Source: Phenylobacterium sp. SCN 70-31
GTDB lineage: Bacteria; Pseudomonadota; Alphaproteobacteria; Caulobacterales; Caulobacteraceae
NCBI RefSeq assembly: GCF_001724605.1
Contig: NZ_MEEX01000014.1
Location: 34,241 to 98,240 of the forward strand
Length of the DNA stretch: 64,000 nt
Direction: 5' to 3'
Each line of letters opens with the position of its first letter. Position 1 is the stretch's first letter. This document shows, piece after piece, positions 50,037 through 59,749 of the stretch. Both the position numbers and the translations under genes were made by a program. The notes below the pieces were generated by a model. That model worked only from the letters and a program-made list of their open reading frames with translations, did no database searches and was not told the DNA's origin.

Positions 50037-50672
50037 ATGGGTGCGGGCGGCCAGAGCCAAGACGAACAGGCGAAGGGGATACTGGCGCCGGCCAGCCAGA
50101 AGGTGTGGGTGATCACCATCGGGGTCGCCTGCCTGATCGCGGGCGTCATTATCACCAACACGCGGAATGGCGGAGACGAGCATAAGAGCGTCGTCGGGAG
50201 CGCAGACACCTCGGCGGCCTCCGCCACCCTGACAGAGGAAGCGACCGCCATCTGGACGCAGTTCGAGACTTCGGCTCAGGCTTGCGATCAGGCGAGCGAC
50301 CGGGTGAAGGCCGAACTGCAATCGCCGGACGGGACGCCCTATTCGACCTATCCCCTGGCGAAGGACGCCGTCTATGCCTGCGACGCCGCCACGAGCGCCA
50401 TCTTCGCGCTTGAGCCGCCGAAGGGCGCGCCGGACGCCCTGAAGGCGGAGTTTCAGACTGCGCTCAGCGCCTGCTACCGGGCCTACCGGGGCAAGCAAAA
50501 CGTCTTCCAGCGCCTCACCAAAGTCTTGGACGGCGACGCGCGGCCATCGACCATGCAGGCGGTTCAGAACGAGATGCAGACGGCCGAGGGCCACATGGTA
50601 ACCTGCGTGCCCGGCCTGATGGCCGCCGTCGAACAGGCGACCGGCAAGTTCCCCGAACCCGCACAGCGGTGA
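50037..50672 (+). CDS. membrane-anchored protein of unknown function
   Basis: A 211-residue protein with a short cytosolic N-terminus, one membrane helix (VWVITIGVACLIAGVII, about residues 24-41) and a periplasmic helical domain containing four conserved-looking cysteines (ACDQAS, YACDAA, SACYRAY, VTCVPG) that could form two disulfides. I do not recognise the family. Its promoter is framed by the mirrored repeats presumed to bind the XRE regulator. It ends exactly where the convergent terminase gene ends, with no base between. Confidence 0.6.
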   Translation: MGAGGQSQDEQAKGILAPASQKVWVITIGVACLIAGVIITNTRNGGDEHKSVVGSADTSAASATLTEEATAIWTQFETSAQACDQASDRVKAELQSPDGTPYSTYPLAKDAVYACDAATSAIFALEPPKGAPDALKAEFQTALSACYRAYRGKQNVFQRLTKVLDGDARPSTMQAVQNEMQTAEGHMVTCVPGLMAAVEQATGKFPEPAQR

Positions 50673-52121
50673 TCACCGCCGCACCACCTCTCGGCGCTCG
50701 ACCACCTGTCTTCGCTCAGGCGTTCGGCGCACCAGCGGCCCGCTACGGGCGTTGCGGCCGGTAAGATAGTCGAGCGCCTGGCTGGTCGCATCGACCTGGT
50801 CGTCGTGCTTGCCAGCAGGGAAGGCGAGCAGCTCCCTCACATACTCCCCCAGCCAGGGCGCTTCCTGGGGCAGGTGTACCTGTCCCGCTTCGAAGCGCGC
50901 GGACTGCGCCTCCAGTCGCACGCGCTTCTCATGATAGGGCCGGATCAGGATCGGGCGCAGAAGGCCGGCCCGCCGCAAGTCCTGCCCCAGCGCCCGCCCA
51001 AGCTCGGTGTCTTCGATGATGGTCGTGTCGGCCTCCCAGCGCATGGCGACATCAACGATGGTGCGACGCAGATCCGGCGCCTCCAGCCGGTCGCGCACGA
51101 CATCGAGCAGATAGTAGTCGAGCCCCTTGGCGCCCCACACCTGACCGACCGACCAGTCCGAGGTCTCGTTCAAGGTCGAGGCCGTATCCCAGGAGACGAT
51201 GACCCGGTCGAAGGTCTCGGGCAGGGCGTCGCAGTACCTCAGCCACTCGCGCCGAATGACGTTGCCGCCAGCCGGCGCCGGCTGCTGCTGGTACTGGGCC
51301 TGGAAGAGCAGACTGCCCTGGGCGCGGCGAAGCTCGTTCAGCACCTCGATCGGTTCGCGCTCGGGCATGAGGAGATCGCCAGCGCGCCGACAATGCATGT
51401 CGCCGCGACGACCACTTAACGGGTGGACCGTGTCCTCGGTGGCGATGGCGGGGAAGGAGACCACCTCCCAGTCACCGCGCTCCAGCACGTGGCCGACGAG
51501 ATCGTCTTCGTGCAGCCTCTGCATGATGATCACTACCGCCCCGCGGGTCTTGTCATTGAGACGGGTGATCAGGGTGTTGTCGAAGAAGTCATTGACCCGC
51601 CGGCGCGACGCCTCCGAGAGGGCGTCCAAGCCCTTCAGAGGGTCATCGACAATGATGACGTCCGCTCCGCGGCCGAGGATTGCGCCGCCCACGCCCGAGG
51701 CGAAGCAGGAGCCGAAGCGCGAGGTTCGAAGCTCCAGATCCCGGAGCCGGGCCATCTGGGTGTCGGGGAACAGCGACTGATACCAGTCGCTCTCGGCGAT
51801 TGCCCGACGCTTGATGCTGAAATCCCGCGCCAGGTCCTCGGTGTGCGAGACGCAGATCATCTTCAGGGTCGGATCATGCCCCCAGAGGAACATCGGCCAG
51901 GCGATGGTCGCCAGGACCGATTTTCCCGACCTAGGCGGGACATTAATGATCAGCCGGCGGCATTCGCCGCGCATGACGCGGGCGAGCTGCCAGGCGATCG
52001 CCTCGTAATGCCAGCCCATGACGAACTGGGTTCCGGGATCGATGTCCCGGAACACGCGCTGTACGAAGGCCAGCAGATCCTGACGTAGAACGGCTTCGAG
52101 AAGCCTTGTCCGATCAGACAC
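50673..52121 (-). CDS. phage terminase large subunit (TerL)
   Basis: A 482-residue packaging motor. ATPase domain: Walker A-like NVPPRSGKSVLATI, Walker B with VIIVDDPLKG, coupling motif VVIIMQRLHEDDL. The RNase H-like nuclease domain has acidic residues in VSWDTAS, TIIEDTELG and KHDDQVDATSQAL. The length and motif order are complete. The gene starts 8 bases inside the end of the DUF5681 gene. No portal, capsid or tail gene follows, so this is a packaging fragment or part of a satellite-like element rather than a full prophage. Confidence 0.9.
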   Translation of the reverse strand: MSDRTRLLEAVLRQDLLAFVQRVFRDIDPGTQFVMGWHYEAIAWQLARVMRGECRRLIINVPPRSGKSVLATIAWPMFLWGHDPTLKMICVSHTEDLARDFSIKRRAIAESDWYQSLFPDTQMARLRDLELRTSRFGSCFASGVGGAILGRGADVIIVDDPLKGLDALSEASRRRVNDFFDNTLITRLNDKTRGAVVIIMQRLHEDDLVGHVLERGDWEVVSFPAIATEDTVHPLSGRRGDMHCRRAGDLLMPEREPIEVLNELRRAQGSLLFQAQYQQQPAPAGGNVIRREWLRYCDALPETFDRVIVSWDTASTLNETSDWSVGQVWGAKGLDYYLLDVVRDRLEAPDLRRTIVDVAMRWEADTTIIEDTELGRALGQDLRRAGLLRPILIRPYHEKRVRLEAQSARFEAGQVHLPQEAPWLGEYVRELLAFPAGKHDDQVDATSQALDYLTGRNARSGPLVRRTPERRQVVERREVVRR

Positions 52122-52536
52122 AGGCGCCTCCGCGGCCGAGCCGTCGCAGCGCTTCGGCGAGGAGTGCGGCGTCCTCGTCGGTCATGCCCTCGCCGTCGGC
52201 GTCGGTCTTCGGCTCCAGGGCCGAGAGCATGTCGACGATCATCGGAAAGGTCCTGATCGCGATCTTTGGATCGTTGACGGCGGCCCCCATCATGCGGCGA
52301 AGGACCGCTTCCATGACCGTGAGTTCCCGGTCGCCCGCTGAGATTGAGCTTTTCAGGACCTCGACGAGGATCTGGTGGAGCTCGTCCTTTAGCGACGGCG
52401 GCTTCTTCGCCCGCCGTCCCGCGGGGTTAGGGGATGGGCCGCCCTTCTTCCACTGGTGCTCCTTGCCGATGTTCTTGTAGCCGGGCTTGCCGTCACCGGG
52501 CTGACGGCCGGCAGGCTGATTGCGGTGCTTTCCCAT
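52114..52536 (-). CDS. DUF5681 protein (probable terminase-associated)
   Basis: A 140-residue protein from the ATG at 52536. The basic, glycine-rich N-terminus with KKGGPSPNPAGRRAKKPP is the DUF5681 signature; the remainder is helical and acidic at the end. Members nearly always precede TerL in alphaproteobacterial phages and may act as small terminase subunit or adaptor. It lies 10 bases after the methyltransferase and overlaps terL. Confidence 0.8.
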   Translation of the reverse strand: MGKHRNQPAGRQPGDGKPGYKNIGKEHQWKKGGPSPNPAGRRAKKPPSLKDELHQILVEVLKSSISAGDRELTVMEAVLRRMMGAAVNDPKIAIRTFPMIVDMLSALEPKTDADGEGMTDEDAALLAEALRRLGRGGACV

Positions 52537-52546
52537 GACGGCGACC

Positions 52547-53929
52547 TCACGCGGCGGCCGCGGACGAGGCCGCGCGCTGGTCGAGGAGGGCCTCCAGGGT
52601 GAGGCCGGTCTCCTCATGGATCATGGGGCGATCCACGACCGCCTGCAGCCGGCGAACCGCCACCTCGAAGTAGATCGGGTCGATCTCGACGCCGACGCCC
52701 ACCCGGTTCACCCGGTTGGCGGCGACGACCGTGGAGCCGGTGCCCATGCAGGGATCGAGGATCACGTCGCCAACGTTCGTCACGTCCAGGATCGCCTCGG
52801 AGAGGAGCTGGACCGGCTTGACGGTGGGGTGGGCATCCAGCGCGGCCTTTCGGTCGACGCCGAACTGAGCCATGCCACTGCTGGACCACAGGGTCGTCCG
52901 ATTGCGGCCGTGCTTGCCGAGCTGGACGTTGTTGACGGCGATGCGCTCGCCCTTGGCCAGCACCAATACGAACTCCACCTGGTGGCGATAAAGGCCGCCC
53001 ATGCCGCCGGCGGTCTTATCCCACGCCACCGTGCAGATGTGGCTCAAGCCCAGCGATCGCGTGGCCTGGGTAAGGCCGTACATTCCGCGGTGGTCGATGA
53101 AGAGGAAGACCGCCCCGTTCCGGACGACATGCGGCGCCGACGCTCCCAGCAACTCGGTGAAAAAGCCGATCGCCTCCGGCTCGCTCATGGAGGCGCCTTC
53201 GACGAAGTCCTTATGCTTGGCGCTGACGACGCCCTCGATCGGCACCAGGCCGTAGGGCACGTCGGAAAACAGCATCTGCACCGCCTTGCCGCCCACGGCC
53301 TGGGCGATGACGGTCGGGTCCTTCGCGTCGCCGCAGACCAGCCGGTGCATCGGTGCGCCATCGGCGGGCCCGAAGATGAAGGCGTCGCCGTGTTGTAGGA
53401 GGGAGGTCTTCTCCGCCGTGGGGATGTCTGCGTCGGCCGGCTGGTCGAAGCCGGAGAGAAGCAGGCCGTCGATCTTGCCCATGGGAAGCAGGGTGTGGGC
53501 GACCAGATCTGGGTCGATCTGGATCAGTCCTTCGACGCTGAGCTTGAGCTGCTCGACGTCCCATTGCCCCATCTCGAGGAGGGCGTGATGGGCGATGCGG
53601 AACGTCTCGACCTCAGCCTCGCTCAGGTGGTCGGCGCGCTGGACGTAGACGGTGGTGTGGCCGAGCGTCTTCAGCGCCTCCCAGAGGAGGTGGCCGTCGA
53701 TGATGCGATTGTCCTTATCGACCAATATCGGGGCGACTACGCTGAATCGGCGGATGGTCGAGACGAGTTTGTCGAGCTTGCCGCGCGGATGCTTCCGCAC
53801 CCGGCGCTCGGCGGGTTTCAGCTGATCGATGGGGATCTGTGTGAAGGTGGAAGGACGCTCAGTTTGCAGAGCTGTCGAGGTCTGGGGGCGCTGACGAACG
53901 CGCACGGCGTTCGAGTTTGGCTGGGGCAT
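52547..53929 (-). CDS. ParB-like nuclease domain fused to a DNA adenine/cytosine-N4 methyltransferase
   Basis: A 460-residue phage-type protein. I choose the ATG at 53929 because GGAGG lies 6 bases before it; a GTG at 53974 is in frame but sits on its own ribosome binding site. The N-terminal ParB/Srx domain has RRFSVVAPILVDKDNRIIDG and the following helices. The C-terminal beta-class amino-methyltransferase has a catalytic DVPYG in place of the usual DPPY, HPTVKPVQLL and the cofactor loop ILDPCMGTGST. This fusion is common in prophages, where it methylates host or phage DNA. It is first in the methyltransferase-DUF5681-terL unit. Confidence 0.85.
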   Translation of the reverse strand: MPQPNSNAVRVRQRPQTSTALQTERPSTFTQIPIDQLKPAERRVRKHPRGKLDKLVSTIRRFSVVAPILVDKDNRIIDGHLLWEALKTLGHTTVYVQRADHLSEAEVETFRIAHHALLEMGQWDVEQLKLSVEGLIQIDPDLVAHTLLPMGKIDGLLLSGFDQPADADIPTAEKTSLLQHGDAFIFGPADGAPMHRLVCGDAKDPTVIAQAVGGKAVQMLFSDVPYGLVPIEGVVSAKHKDFVEGASMSEPEAIGFFTELLGASAPHVVRNGAVFLFIDHRGMYGLTQATRSLGLSHICTVAWDKTAGGMGGLYRHQVEFVLVLAKGERIAVNNVQLGKHGRNRTTLWSSSGMAQFGVDRKAALDAHPTVKPVQLLSEAILDVTNVGDVILDPCMGTGSTVVAANRVNRVGVGVEIDPIYFEVAVRRLQAVVDRPMIHEETGLTLEALLDQRAASSAAAA

Positions 53930-53974
53930 TTGGGCCTCCGAGAAGACGTGAACCCGGCCATCGACGTCGTTCAC

Positions 53975-54514
53975 CTCCTTTCAGAGGCGCCTGTTCGTCG
54001 ATTGGCCAGCTTCGCCGCTGCTCGGAACCATTCGGTCCCAAAATGCCGCTCGCTGTCCGTTGGGTGTTCAGACCCACGCATACTGGCGACGATTCGGCGA
54101 ATTGAGAAGATAGGGGCAGTTCATGCGTCAACTCGGCCCCTGCGCCACCCGAGGTGCCGTCGATGTGGGCGCAGTGGGCTCATCGATGAACTCGGCAACG
54201 TCCGCTGTGGGGGAAGGGGCTATCCACGCGACGTCAGCTTCACGGTCTCAGCACCTTGAACTATGAGCGGGTTCCTACTGGACGGACTTCCGAACCTCAT
54301 AACCGACCCGGCCAGCCGCGAAGCCCCGCCGGCGATCATGATCGGCCTGTTCGGAGAAGTTCCCTGCGAGTAAGGACCGGTGGCACAGTGACCCGGGGCG
54401 TAATTGTTAGAACTTGCGAACACCACGTCGGGATGCAGCTTTGACGCTCCGAACACCGGCTTGTCTTTCGTTCGCGTCCGCGATCTCTTTTCGCGCTGAT
54501 CGGACGGGCGGGGC
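53975..54514. other. intergenic stretch between phage remnant and defence genes
   Basis: About 540 bases with no gene, repeat or RNA I can support. Short open frames on both strands lack start signals and familiar motifs. It must contain the promoter of the rightward hamAB operon; an AT-richer patch at 54400-54420 is the only candidate. Confidence 0.4.
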
Positions 54515-55294
54515 ATGGTGCAGTTCAACGATTGGTGTGTCTCGGTCGACCAGCCGGTCGGAAACCATTTCCGCCGAGTGATGACCGGCCAGGCCGCAAG
54601 GCTGCCGACCGGCATTCAGGCGACGGCGGCGATCGTCCGCGGCCACTATGCCTCGGAGGAGCAAGTCGCTCGTGCGCTGGCCCGTCTTGGCAAGCCTGCG
54701 GCTGCCGCGCTGATCGAAGGCAAGCTCCCGACGACCAAGGCCATACGATCCGGTGACCTTGGCGAGATCTACGCCACGGAATGGATCGACGCCCACAGTG
54801 GCGGCTATTGCGCACCGATCAAGCGGCTGCGCTGGAAGGACCACCGCAACATGGCGATGCGCGGTGACGACGTGATCGGCATTCTGCAGGATCCGCAGAG
54901 CCAGCGTCTCAGTTTCCTGAAGACCGAAGCGAAGAGCCGGGCCGCGCTTACGACGCAGGTGCTCACCGACGCCCGCGTCGGCCTCGACAAGGATGGCGGC
55001 CTGCCATCCGCCCACGCGCTATCCTTCATCTCGGCGCGACTGCTCGAGCTGGGCAATCTGCCCCTGGCCGATGCGATCGACGATGCGCTGCTGAAGCATG
55101 GCATCCCGACTCAGAGTGTCCGGCACCTGTTGTTCACCTTCTCGGGCAACGCCCCGGAAGCTCTGCTGACCGCCTCGCTCCAAGCCTATCCTGGCCCCTT
55201 CAACCAATGGGGCATCGGCCTGCACGTGGAGGGACACGCCGCCTTCATCGGCGCCGTATATGACCGAGTGATCGCCGATGCCAACAACGCCTGA
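54515..55294 (+). CDS. hamA: Hachiman antiphage defence protein HamA (DUF1837 nuclease)
   Basis: A 259-residue DUF1837 protein. The nuclease core is visible: Glu84 in RSGDLGEIYATEW, Asp119 in MRGDDVIG and Glu138-x-Lys140 in LKTEAKS, the order expected for a PD-(D/E)xK effector. The C-terminal helical region includes HLLFTFSGNAPEALL. The gene overlaps the helicase gene by 17 bases, the standard hamA-hamB arrangement. In characterised Hachiman systems HamB senses aberrant DNA and releases HamA to degrade DNA. Identification is from domain pattern and pairing, not from a search. Confidence 0.85.
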   Translation: MVQFNDWCVSVDQPVGNHFRRVMTGQAARLPTGIQATAAIVRGHYASEEQVARALARLGKPAAAALIEGKLPTTKAIRSGDLGEIYATEWIDAHSGGYCAPIKRLRWKDHRNMAMRGDDVIGILQDPQSQRLSFLKTEAKSRAALTTQVLTDARVGLDKDGGLPSAHALSFISARLLELGNLPLADAIDDALLKHGIPTQSVRHLLFTFSGNAPEALLTASLQAYPGPFNQWGIGLHVEGHAAFIGAVYDRVIADANNA

Positions 55295-58200
55295 GGCAAT
55301 CGCCGCCGAGATAGCCGAAGCCGCGACCGCCGGTTTCCGCGGCCGCCTGATCGCCCGTGGCCAGGCGCGCGCCATGATCTGGCGCGACGGTGCTCTGCCG
55401 GCGGATGCGCCAGCCTTCGCGCCGCAGCTCAGCTACGATCTGCATTCCTATGGCTATGCGCTTCTCGGGCTCGGTCTGCGGCTTCGAGAATTAGGTGGCG
55501 ATCCGGCGCGCGCCCGCACCGCCTTCGAGCAGGCGGCCACCGCGCTCGAGGCCGTTATGGCCAAGGGTGATCGCCTGGAGGTGGACCGCGACTTCCACTT
55601 CGTCATGGCGGCGGCCAGCTATCATCTCGCGCATCTGTCCGCTCGCGCCTACTCGCTGCTTGCGATCGTCCAGGCGGACGAGAACTTCGCGCCGGCGGAA
55701 CGGATGCTCGCCCTCCTGATGCGGAGAGACTTCCGCGCCCTCCAGGCCAGCGTGCTGGATTATCGCGCTACAGGCCGCGGCAGTGATCAGCGGATCTCGG
55801 CTGACCTCCAGGCGCAGCTCGATCAGGCGGCGGACGCGGCCGATGGCGGCAATGATTTTCTCTTCGAAGGTCTCGACACCGCGCTGACCGACGGCTTCAT
55901 GGCCGCGATGTCTCTGTTCCTCCTCGCGCTCGAACGTGGAGAACGGCCATTGGTCGATCTGGCGCTGGAGCGTCTGCGGACAGGGCTCGCGGTTTGCAGC
56001 GAATTGAACATGCTGCCGCAATGGTGGAGCCACCGCGTCGCGATCCACCTGCTGTCGGATCTCTGGTCCAGCACGTTCCATGAGAAGGTCCCGCTCCAGC
56101 CCGCCGGCGGCGGCGCGGCTGATTGGCCCAAGCTGCGCGAGTTGTTCATCGCGCTGCTGCAACGGCGATCGAAGGCCGAGGTCGACCTGTGGCCATCGCA
56201 GATCGAAGCCGCGATCCGCGCCGTCGATCAATCCGACGACCTCGTGGTTTCGCTCCCGACCAGCGCCGGCAAGACGCGCATCGCCGAACTGTGCATTCTG
56301 CGCTGTCTCGCGTGCGGTAGGCGGGTCGTCTTCGTCACTCCGCTTCGCGCGCTCTCGGCTCAAACCGAGACGACCTTGCAGCGGACCTTCGGTCCCCTCG
56401 GAAAGACGATCTCGGCGCTCTACGGCAGCATCGGGGCCAGCGGCTTCGACGAGGATGCGCTCCGCGAGCGCGATATCGTCGTCGCCACGCCGGAGAAGCT
56501 CGACTTCGCGCTGCGCAACGATCCCTCCCTCCTCGACGATGTCGGCCTGCTCGTGTTCGACGAAGGCCACATGATTGGCGTCAACGAACGCGAAGTTCGA
56601 TACGAAGTGCAGATTCAACGGCTGCTTCGCCGTGCGGACGCGCAGCAGCGGCGGATCGTATGCCTATCCGCGATCCTGCCTGACGGCGACCAGCTCGAAG
56701 ACTTCGCCGGTTGGCTGCGGCGCGATCATCCCGGCGGACTTATCAAGCTCGACTGGCGCCCAACCCGATTGCGCTTTGGCGAGGTCGTCTGGTCATCCTC
56801 CAGCGCCCGTCTCAACTTGCGCGTCGGAGAAGAGCGCCCTTGGGTCCAGCGTTTCCTGACAGGCGCCGCGCCTCCACATTGGATCCCGCCCAAGCGTCGC
56901 CGCACCCGCCTGTTTCCCGACGACCAGCGTGAGCTGTGCCTTGCGACCGCCTGGCGCCTGGTCGACGACGGCCAGACGGTTCTGATCTTTTGCCCGGAAC
57001 GACGAAGCGTCGAACCGTTCGCGGACGTGATCGTCGACCTTCACGAACGTGGCGCGCTGCGCTCGCTGCTCGAGGCCGACCCCGTTGTCCTCGACACCGC
57101 GATCGCGCTCGGTACGGAATGGCTTGGTGCCGATAACGCGATCCTCAAATGCCTGCGTCTTGGCGTCGCCCTGCATCACGGCGCGCTTCCGACCGCGTAT
57201 CGCAAGGAGGTCGAGCGCCTGCTGCGCGACAATGTGCTGAAGGTGACGATCTCCTCGCCGACGCTCGCCCAGGGCCTCAACCTGTCGGCTACGGCCGTCA
57301 TCATGCACTCGCTTCACCGCTTCGGGGAGCGGATCGACGTCTCCGAATTCAAGAACGTTATCGGCCGCGCCGGGCGGGCCTATGTCGATGTGGAGGGCTT
57401 GGTGCTTTTCCCCATGTTCGACGACATCGCCAAGAAGCGCCGCAATTGGGAAGCGCTCATCGACGATCTCGGCGCGCGCAACATGGAAAGCGGGCTCGTG
57501 CAACTCGTCGGCGCGCTCCTGTCGCGCATGTACGCTCGGATCGGCGGCGACGTGGCCCAGCTCGTCGAATATGTAGTCAACAACGCCGCTGCGTGGACCT
57601 TCCCCGAAGTCGCCTACGAGAGGCCTGAGGACCGCGAGCGCGCGCTCGCGGATTGGCAGCGGCATGTCGCCACGCTCGACACGGCAATCCTCAGCCTCAT
57701 TGGCGAGAGTGACATACCGGACGAGGGAATCGAGGCAGCGCTCGATGACATCCTTCAATCCTCGCTCTGGCACCGACGGTTGCTTCGCCAGAATGAGCCG
57801 GTCCAGCAGGCTCTCAAGGCCGGTCTCTTGTCGCGCAGCCGGCTCATCTGGAACCAGTCGACCGCGGCTCGCCGCCGCGGCTATTTCCTTGCCGGCGTTG
57901 GACTGACCACCGGCCAGGCGCTCGACGCGATCGCGGCGGAAACCAACCTCCTGCTCATCCAGGCCAACGGCGGCATCCTCGCAAATGATGCCGAGGCCGC
58001 GATCACCGCGATCACCGGCATCGCCGAACGCGTGTTCGCCTTCTACCCTTTCACGCCCGACCCCATGCCTGCCAACTGGCGCGACATCCTCCGCGCCTGG
58101 TTGCTCGGCCAGCCGCTTTCCGAGATGGCCGTCGGCCAGGAGTCTGAAACCCTGCAATTCGTCGAGGGCGGTCTCGTCTATCGTTTGCCGTGGGCCATGG

Positions 58201-58787
58201 AAGCGATCCGCGTCAGGGCCGCCGCCAACGGCGACACGGTCGGCATGTTCGACCTGCCGCTTGAAGATCATGAACTTGGCGTTGCTGTGCCGGCAGTCGA
58301 AACCGGCACGCTGAACCGCTCCGCCGCGATCCTCATCCAGGCAGGTTTCAATTCAAGGCTCGCCGCCATCAAGGTCGTCACCGACACCGGCGCGACGTTC
58401 GCGACGGGACAGGAACTTCGGCAGTGGCTCGGCTCGGACGCCGTCGCGGCCTGGAGTGCGCTGCCCGATTGGCCGACGGCCGAAACGCGGGCGATGTGGA
58501 CCGAGTTCGCGCAGAGCTTCACCCCGCGTGCCAGTCGGACCTGGGCCGACCGCCGCTATTGGGCGAATGTCACCTGGCTCGGTGCTCCTCCGCCCCCTGG
58601 CACGCCGGTCAACGTGCATGATTGGGATGGCCAGCCGCGTGTCCTCGCCGCCGACGGAGGGCCGCTCGGCACAGTCCAGGCCGCGCTGAACCCCAACCGC
58701 GCCGGCCAGCTTCGCGCGCAAGTCGCCGCGGACGTCGCCCGAATCGACATCACTTACCTCGGACCGGATGATCTCACTGGCGCCTAA
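55278..58787 (+). CDS. hamB: Hachiman helicase HamB (superfamily 2)
   Basis: An 1169-residue DNA helicase. After a 300-residue helical N-terminal domain come motif I VSLPTSAGKTRIAEL (about 325-340), Ia TPLRALSAQTE, motif II VFDEGHMIG (about 426), motif III-like LSAILPDG, and in the second RecA domain LHHGALP, SPTLAQGLNLSA and motif VI VIGRAGRAYVD (about 693). The Ski2-like order and the long C-terminal region suit HamB. It is translated with hamA through a 17-base overlap. The motifs are intact, so the system may be active. Confidence 0.87.
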   Translation: MPTTPEAIAAEIAEAATAGFRGRLIARGQARAMIWRDGALPADAPAFAPQLSYDLHSYGYALLGLGLRLRELGGDPARARTAFEQAATALEAVMAKGDRLEVDRDFHFVMAAASYHLAHLSARAYSLLAIVQADENFAPAERMLALLMRRDFRALQASVLDYRATGRGSDQRISADLQAQLDQAADAADGGNDFLFEGLDTALTDGFMAAMSLFLLALERGERPLVDLALERLRTGLAVCSELNMLPQWWSHRVAIHLLSDLWSSTFHEKVPLQPAGGGAADWPKLRELFIALLQRRSKAEVDLWPSQIEAAIRAVDQSDDLVVSLPTSAGKTRIAELCILRCLACGRRVVFVTPLRALSAQTETTLQRTFGPLGKTISALYGSIGASGFDEDALRERDIVVATPEKLDFALRNDPSLLDDVGLLVFDEGHMIGVNEREVRYEVQIQRLLRRADAQQRRIVCLSAILPDGDQLEDFAGWLRRDHPGGLIKLDWRPTRLRFGEVVWSSSSARLNLRVGEERPWVQRFLTGAAPPHWIPPKRRRTRLFPDDQRELCLATAWRLVDDGQTVLIFCPERRSVEPFADVIVDLHERGALRSLLEADPVVLDTAIALGTEWLGADNAILKCLRLGVALHHGALPTAYRKEVERLLRDNVLKVTISSPTLAQGLNLSATAVIMHSLHRFGERIDVSEFKNVIGRAGRAYVDVEGLVLFPMFDDIAKKRRNWEALIDDLGARNMESGLVQLVGALLSRMYARIGGDVAQLVEYVVNNAAAWTFPEVAYERPEDRERALADWQRHVATLDTAILSLIGESDIPDEGIEAALDDILQSSLWHRRLLRQNEPVQQALKAGLLSRSRLIWNQSTAARRRGYFLAGVGLTTGQALDAIAAETNLLLIQANGGILANDAEAAITAITGIAERVFAFYPFTPDPMPANWRDILRAWLLGQPLSEMAVGQESETLQFVEGGLVYRLPWAMEAIRVRAAANGDTVGMFDLPLEDHELGVAVPAVETGTLNRSAAILIQAGFNSRLAAIKVVTDTGATFATGQELRQWLGSDAVAAWSALPDWPTAETRAMWTEFAQSFTPRASRTWADRRYWANVTWLGAPPPPGTPVNVHDWDGQPRVLAADGGPLGTVQAALNPNRAGQLRAQVAADVARIDITYLGPDDLTGA

Positions 58788-58830
58788 GCCCGTTGACGCC
58801 CTTCCTGATCTGCGGAAGTGAAAGGCGACC

Positions 58831-59739
58831 ATGACCGACCACTACGCGCAGCTCGATCTCGAAGGTTCGCGGGTCGGAACCTGGGAGTTCACCGACACCG
58901 AGTGTTATCGACTCGACAGCGAGCCGCGGCGCGGCGGCCTCCATCACTACACCGCCGCCGACCAGGACGCCCTGTGGACGCTGCTAGGCGAGAAGAACGG
59001 CTGGTACAAGGAGGGGCCGACCGCCACGTTCCACCGCCTGGACCTTTTCGCCGGCAAATTTCACCGGCGCATGGCCCGTCCCGAACAGCCTGGCCGCGGC
59101 CGAGACAACATTTGGTATCCCGGTGAGGCGGAGGAACGCACAACCATCGCCAAGGCGCGCGGTCAGTTGGCTGTGCTGACGCGGAAGCTTGAGGAGCTCT
59201 GCCAGACCGTCCATCCAGAGGGCACCAACCTCGACGTCTACGGCCACGACATCCGCAACCTGTTGATCCTGGCCAGCACCGAGGTGGAGGCGCATTGGCG
59301 CGGGGTGCTGACCGCCAATGGCCAGGTGCTGGAGCGTCCGAACACGGCGGACTACGTGAAGCTCGCCGCCCCCATGCGCCTCCGCGAGTATTCGATTTCG
59401 ATCGGCGCCTTTCCTTGGCTCGGGCCCATCGCCCCGTTCGGGAACTGGGGCACGACGGGTAAGCCGACTCAGGAGTTGGCTTGGTATGCGGCCTACAATG
59501 AGACCAAACACGACCGTGACGGTCAGTTTCCGCGCGCGACGTTGCGACATGCCATGGAGGCCGTCTGCGCCAGCGTGGTCATGACCGTGGCGCAGTACGG
59601 CCTCGAGCGCGCCCTAGGCGATGGGTCGCTGCTGATTGCGAATTACGCGCTCGTGGACACGCCCGATTGGAAACCGGCCGATCTCTATACGCCACCCTAC
59701 GATGCTGCGGGGTGGACGGGCGTGCCGTTCGCCTTCTGA
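58831..59739 (+). CDS. uncharacterised helical protein following hamB
   Basis: A 302-residue protein, 43 bases after hamB on the same strand. The C-terminal two thirds look all-helical with conserved-looking stretches YGHDIRNLLILASTEVEAHW, LAAPMRLREYSI and especially WYAAYNETKHDRDGQFPRAT. The latter is a YN-x2-KHDR pattern I associate with a family of hypothetical, possibly HEPN-like proteins; no classical R-x4-H nuclease motif is evident. It could be an accessory of the Hachiman operon or partner of the convergent ATPase 10 bases downstream. Function unknown. Confidence 0.6.
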   Translation: MTDHYAQLDLEGSRVGTWEFTDTECYRLDSEPRRGGLHHYTAADQDALWTLLGEKNGWYKEGPTATFHRLDLFAGKFHRRMARPEQPGRGRDNIWYPGEAEERTTIAKARGQLAVLTRKLEELCQTVHPEGTNLDVYGHDIRNLLILASTEVEAHWRGVLTANGQVLERPNTADYVKLAAPMRLREYSISIGAFPWLGPIAPFGNWGTTGKPTQELAWYAAYNETKHDRDGQFPRATLRHAMEAVCASVVMTVAQYGLERALGDGSLLIANYALVDTPDWKPADLYTPPYDAAGWTGVPFAF

Positions 59740-59749
59740 CCGCCGGTCG

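Noticed and set aside
54220-54615. 131-residue leftward frame near the hamA start
   Set aside because: It overlaps the hamA start and lacks any motif or start signal.
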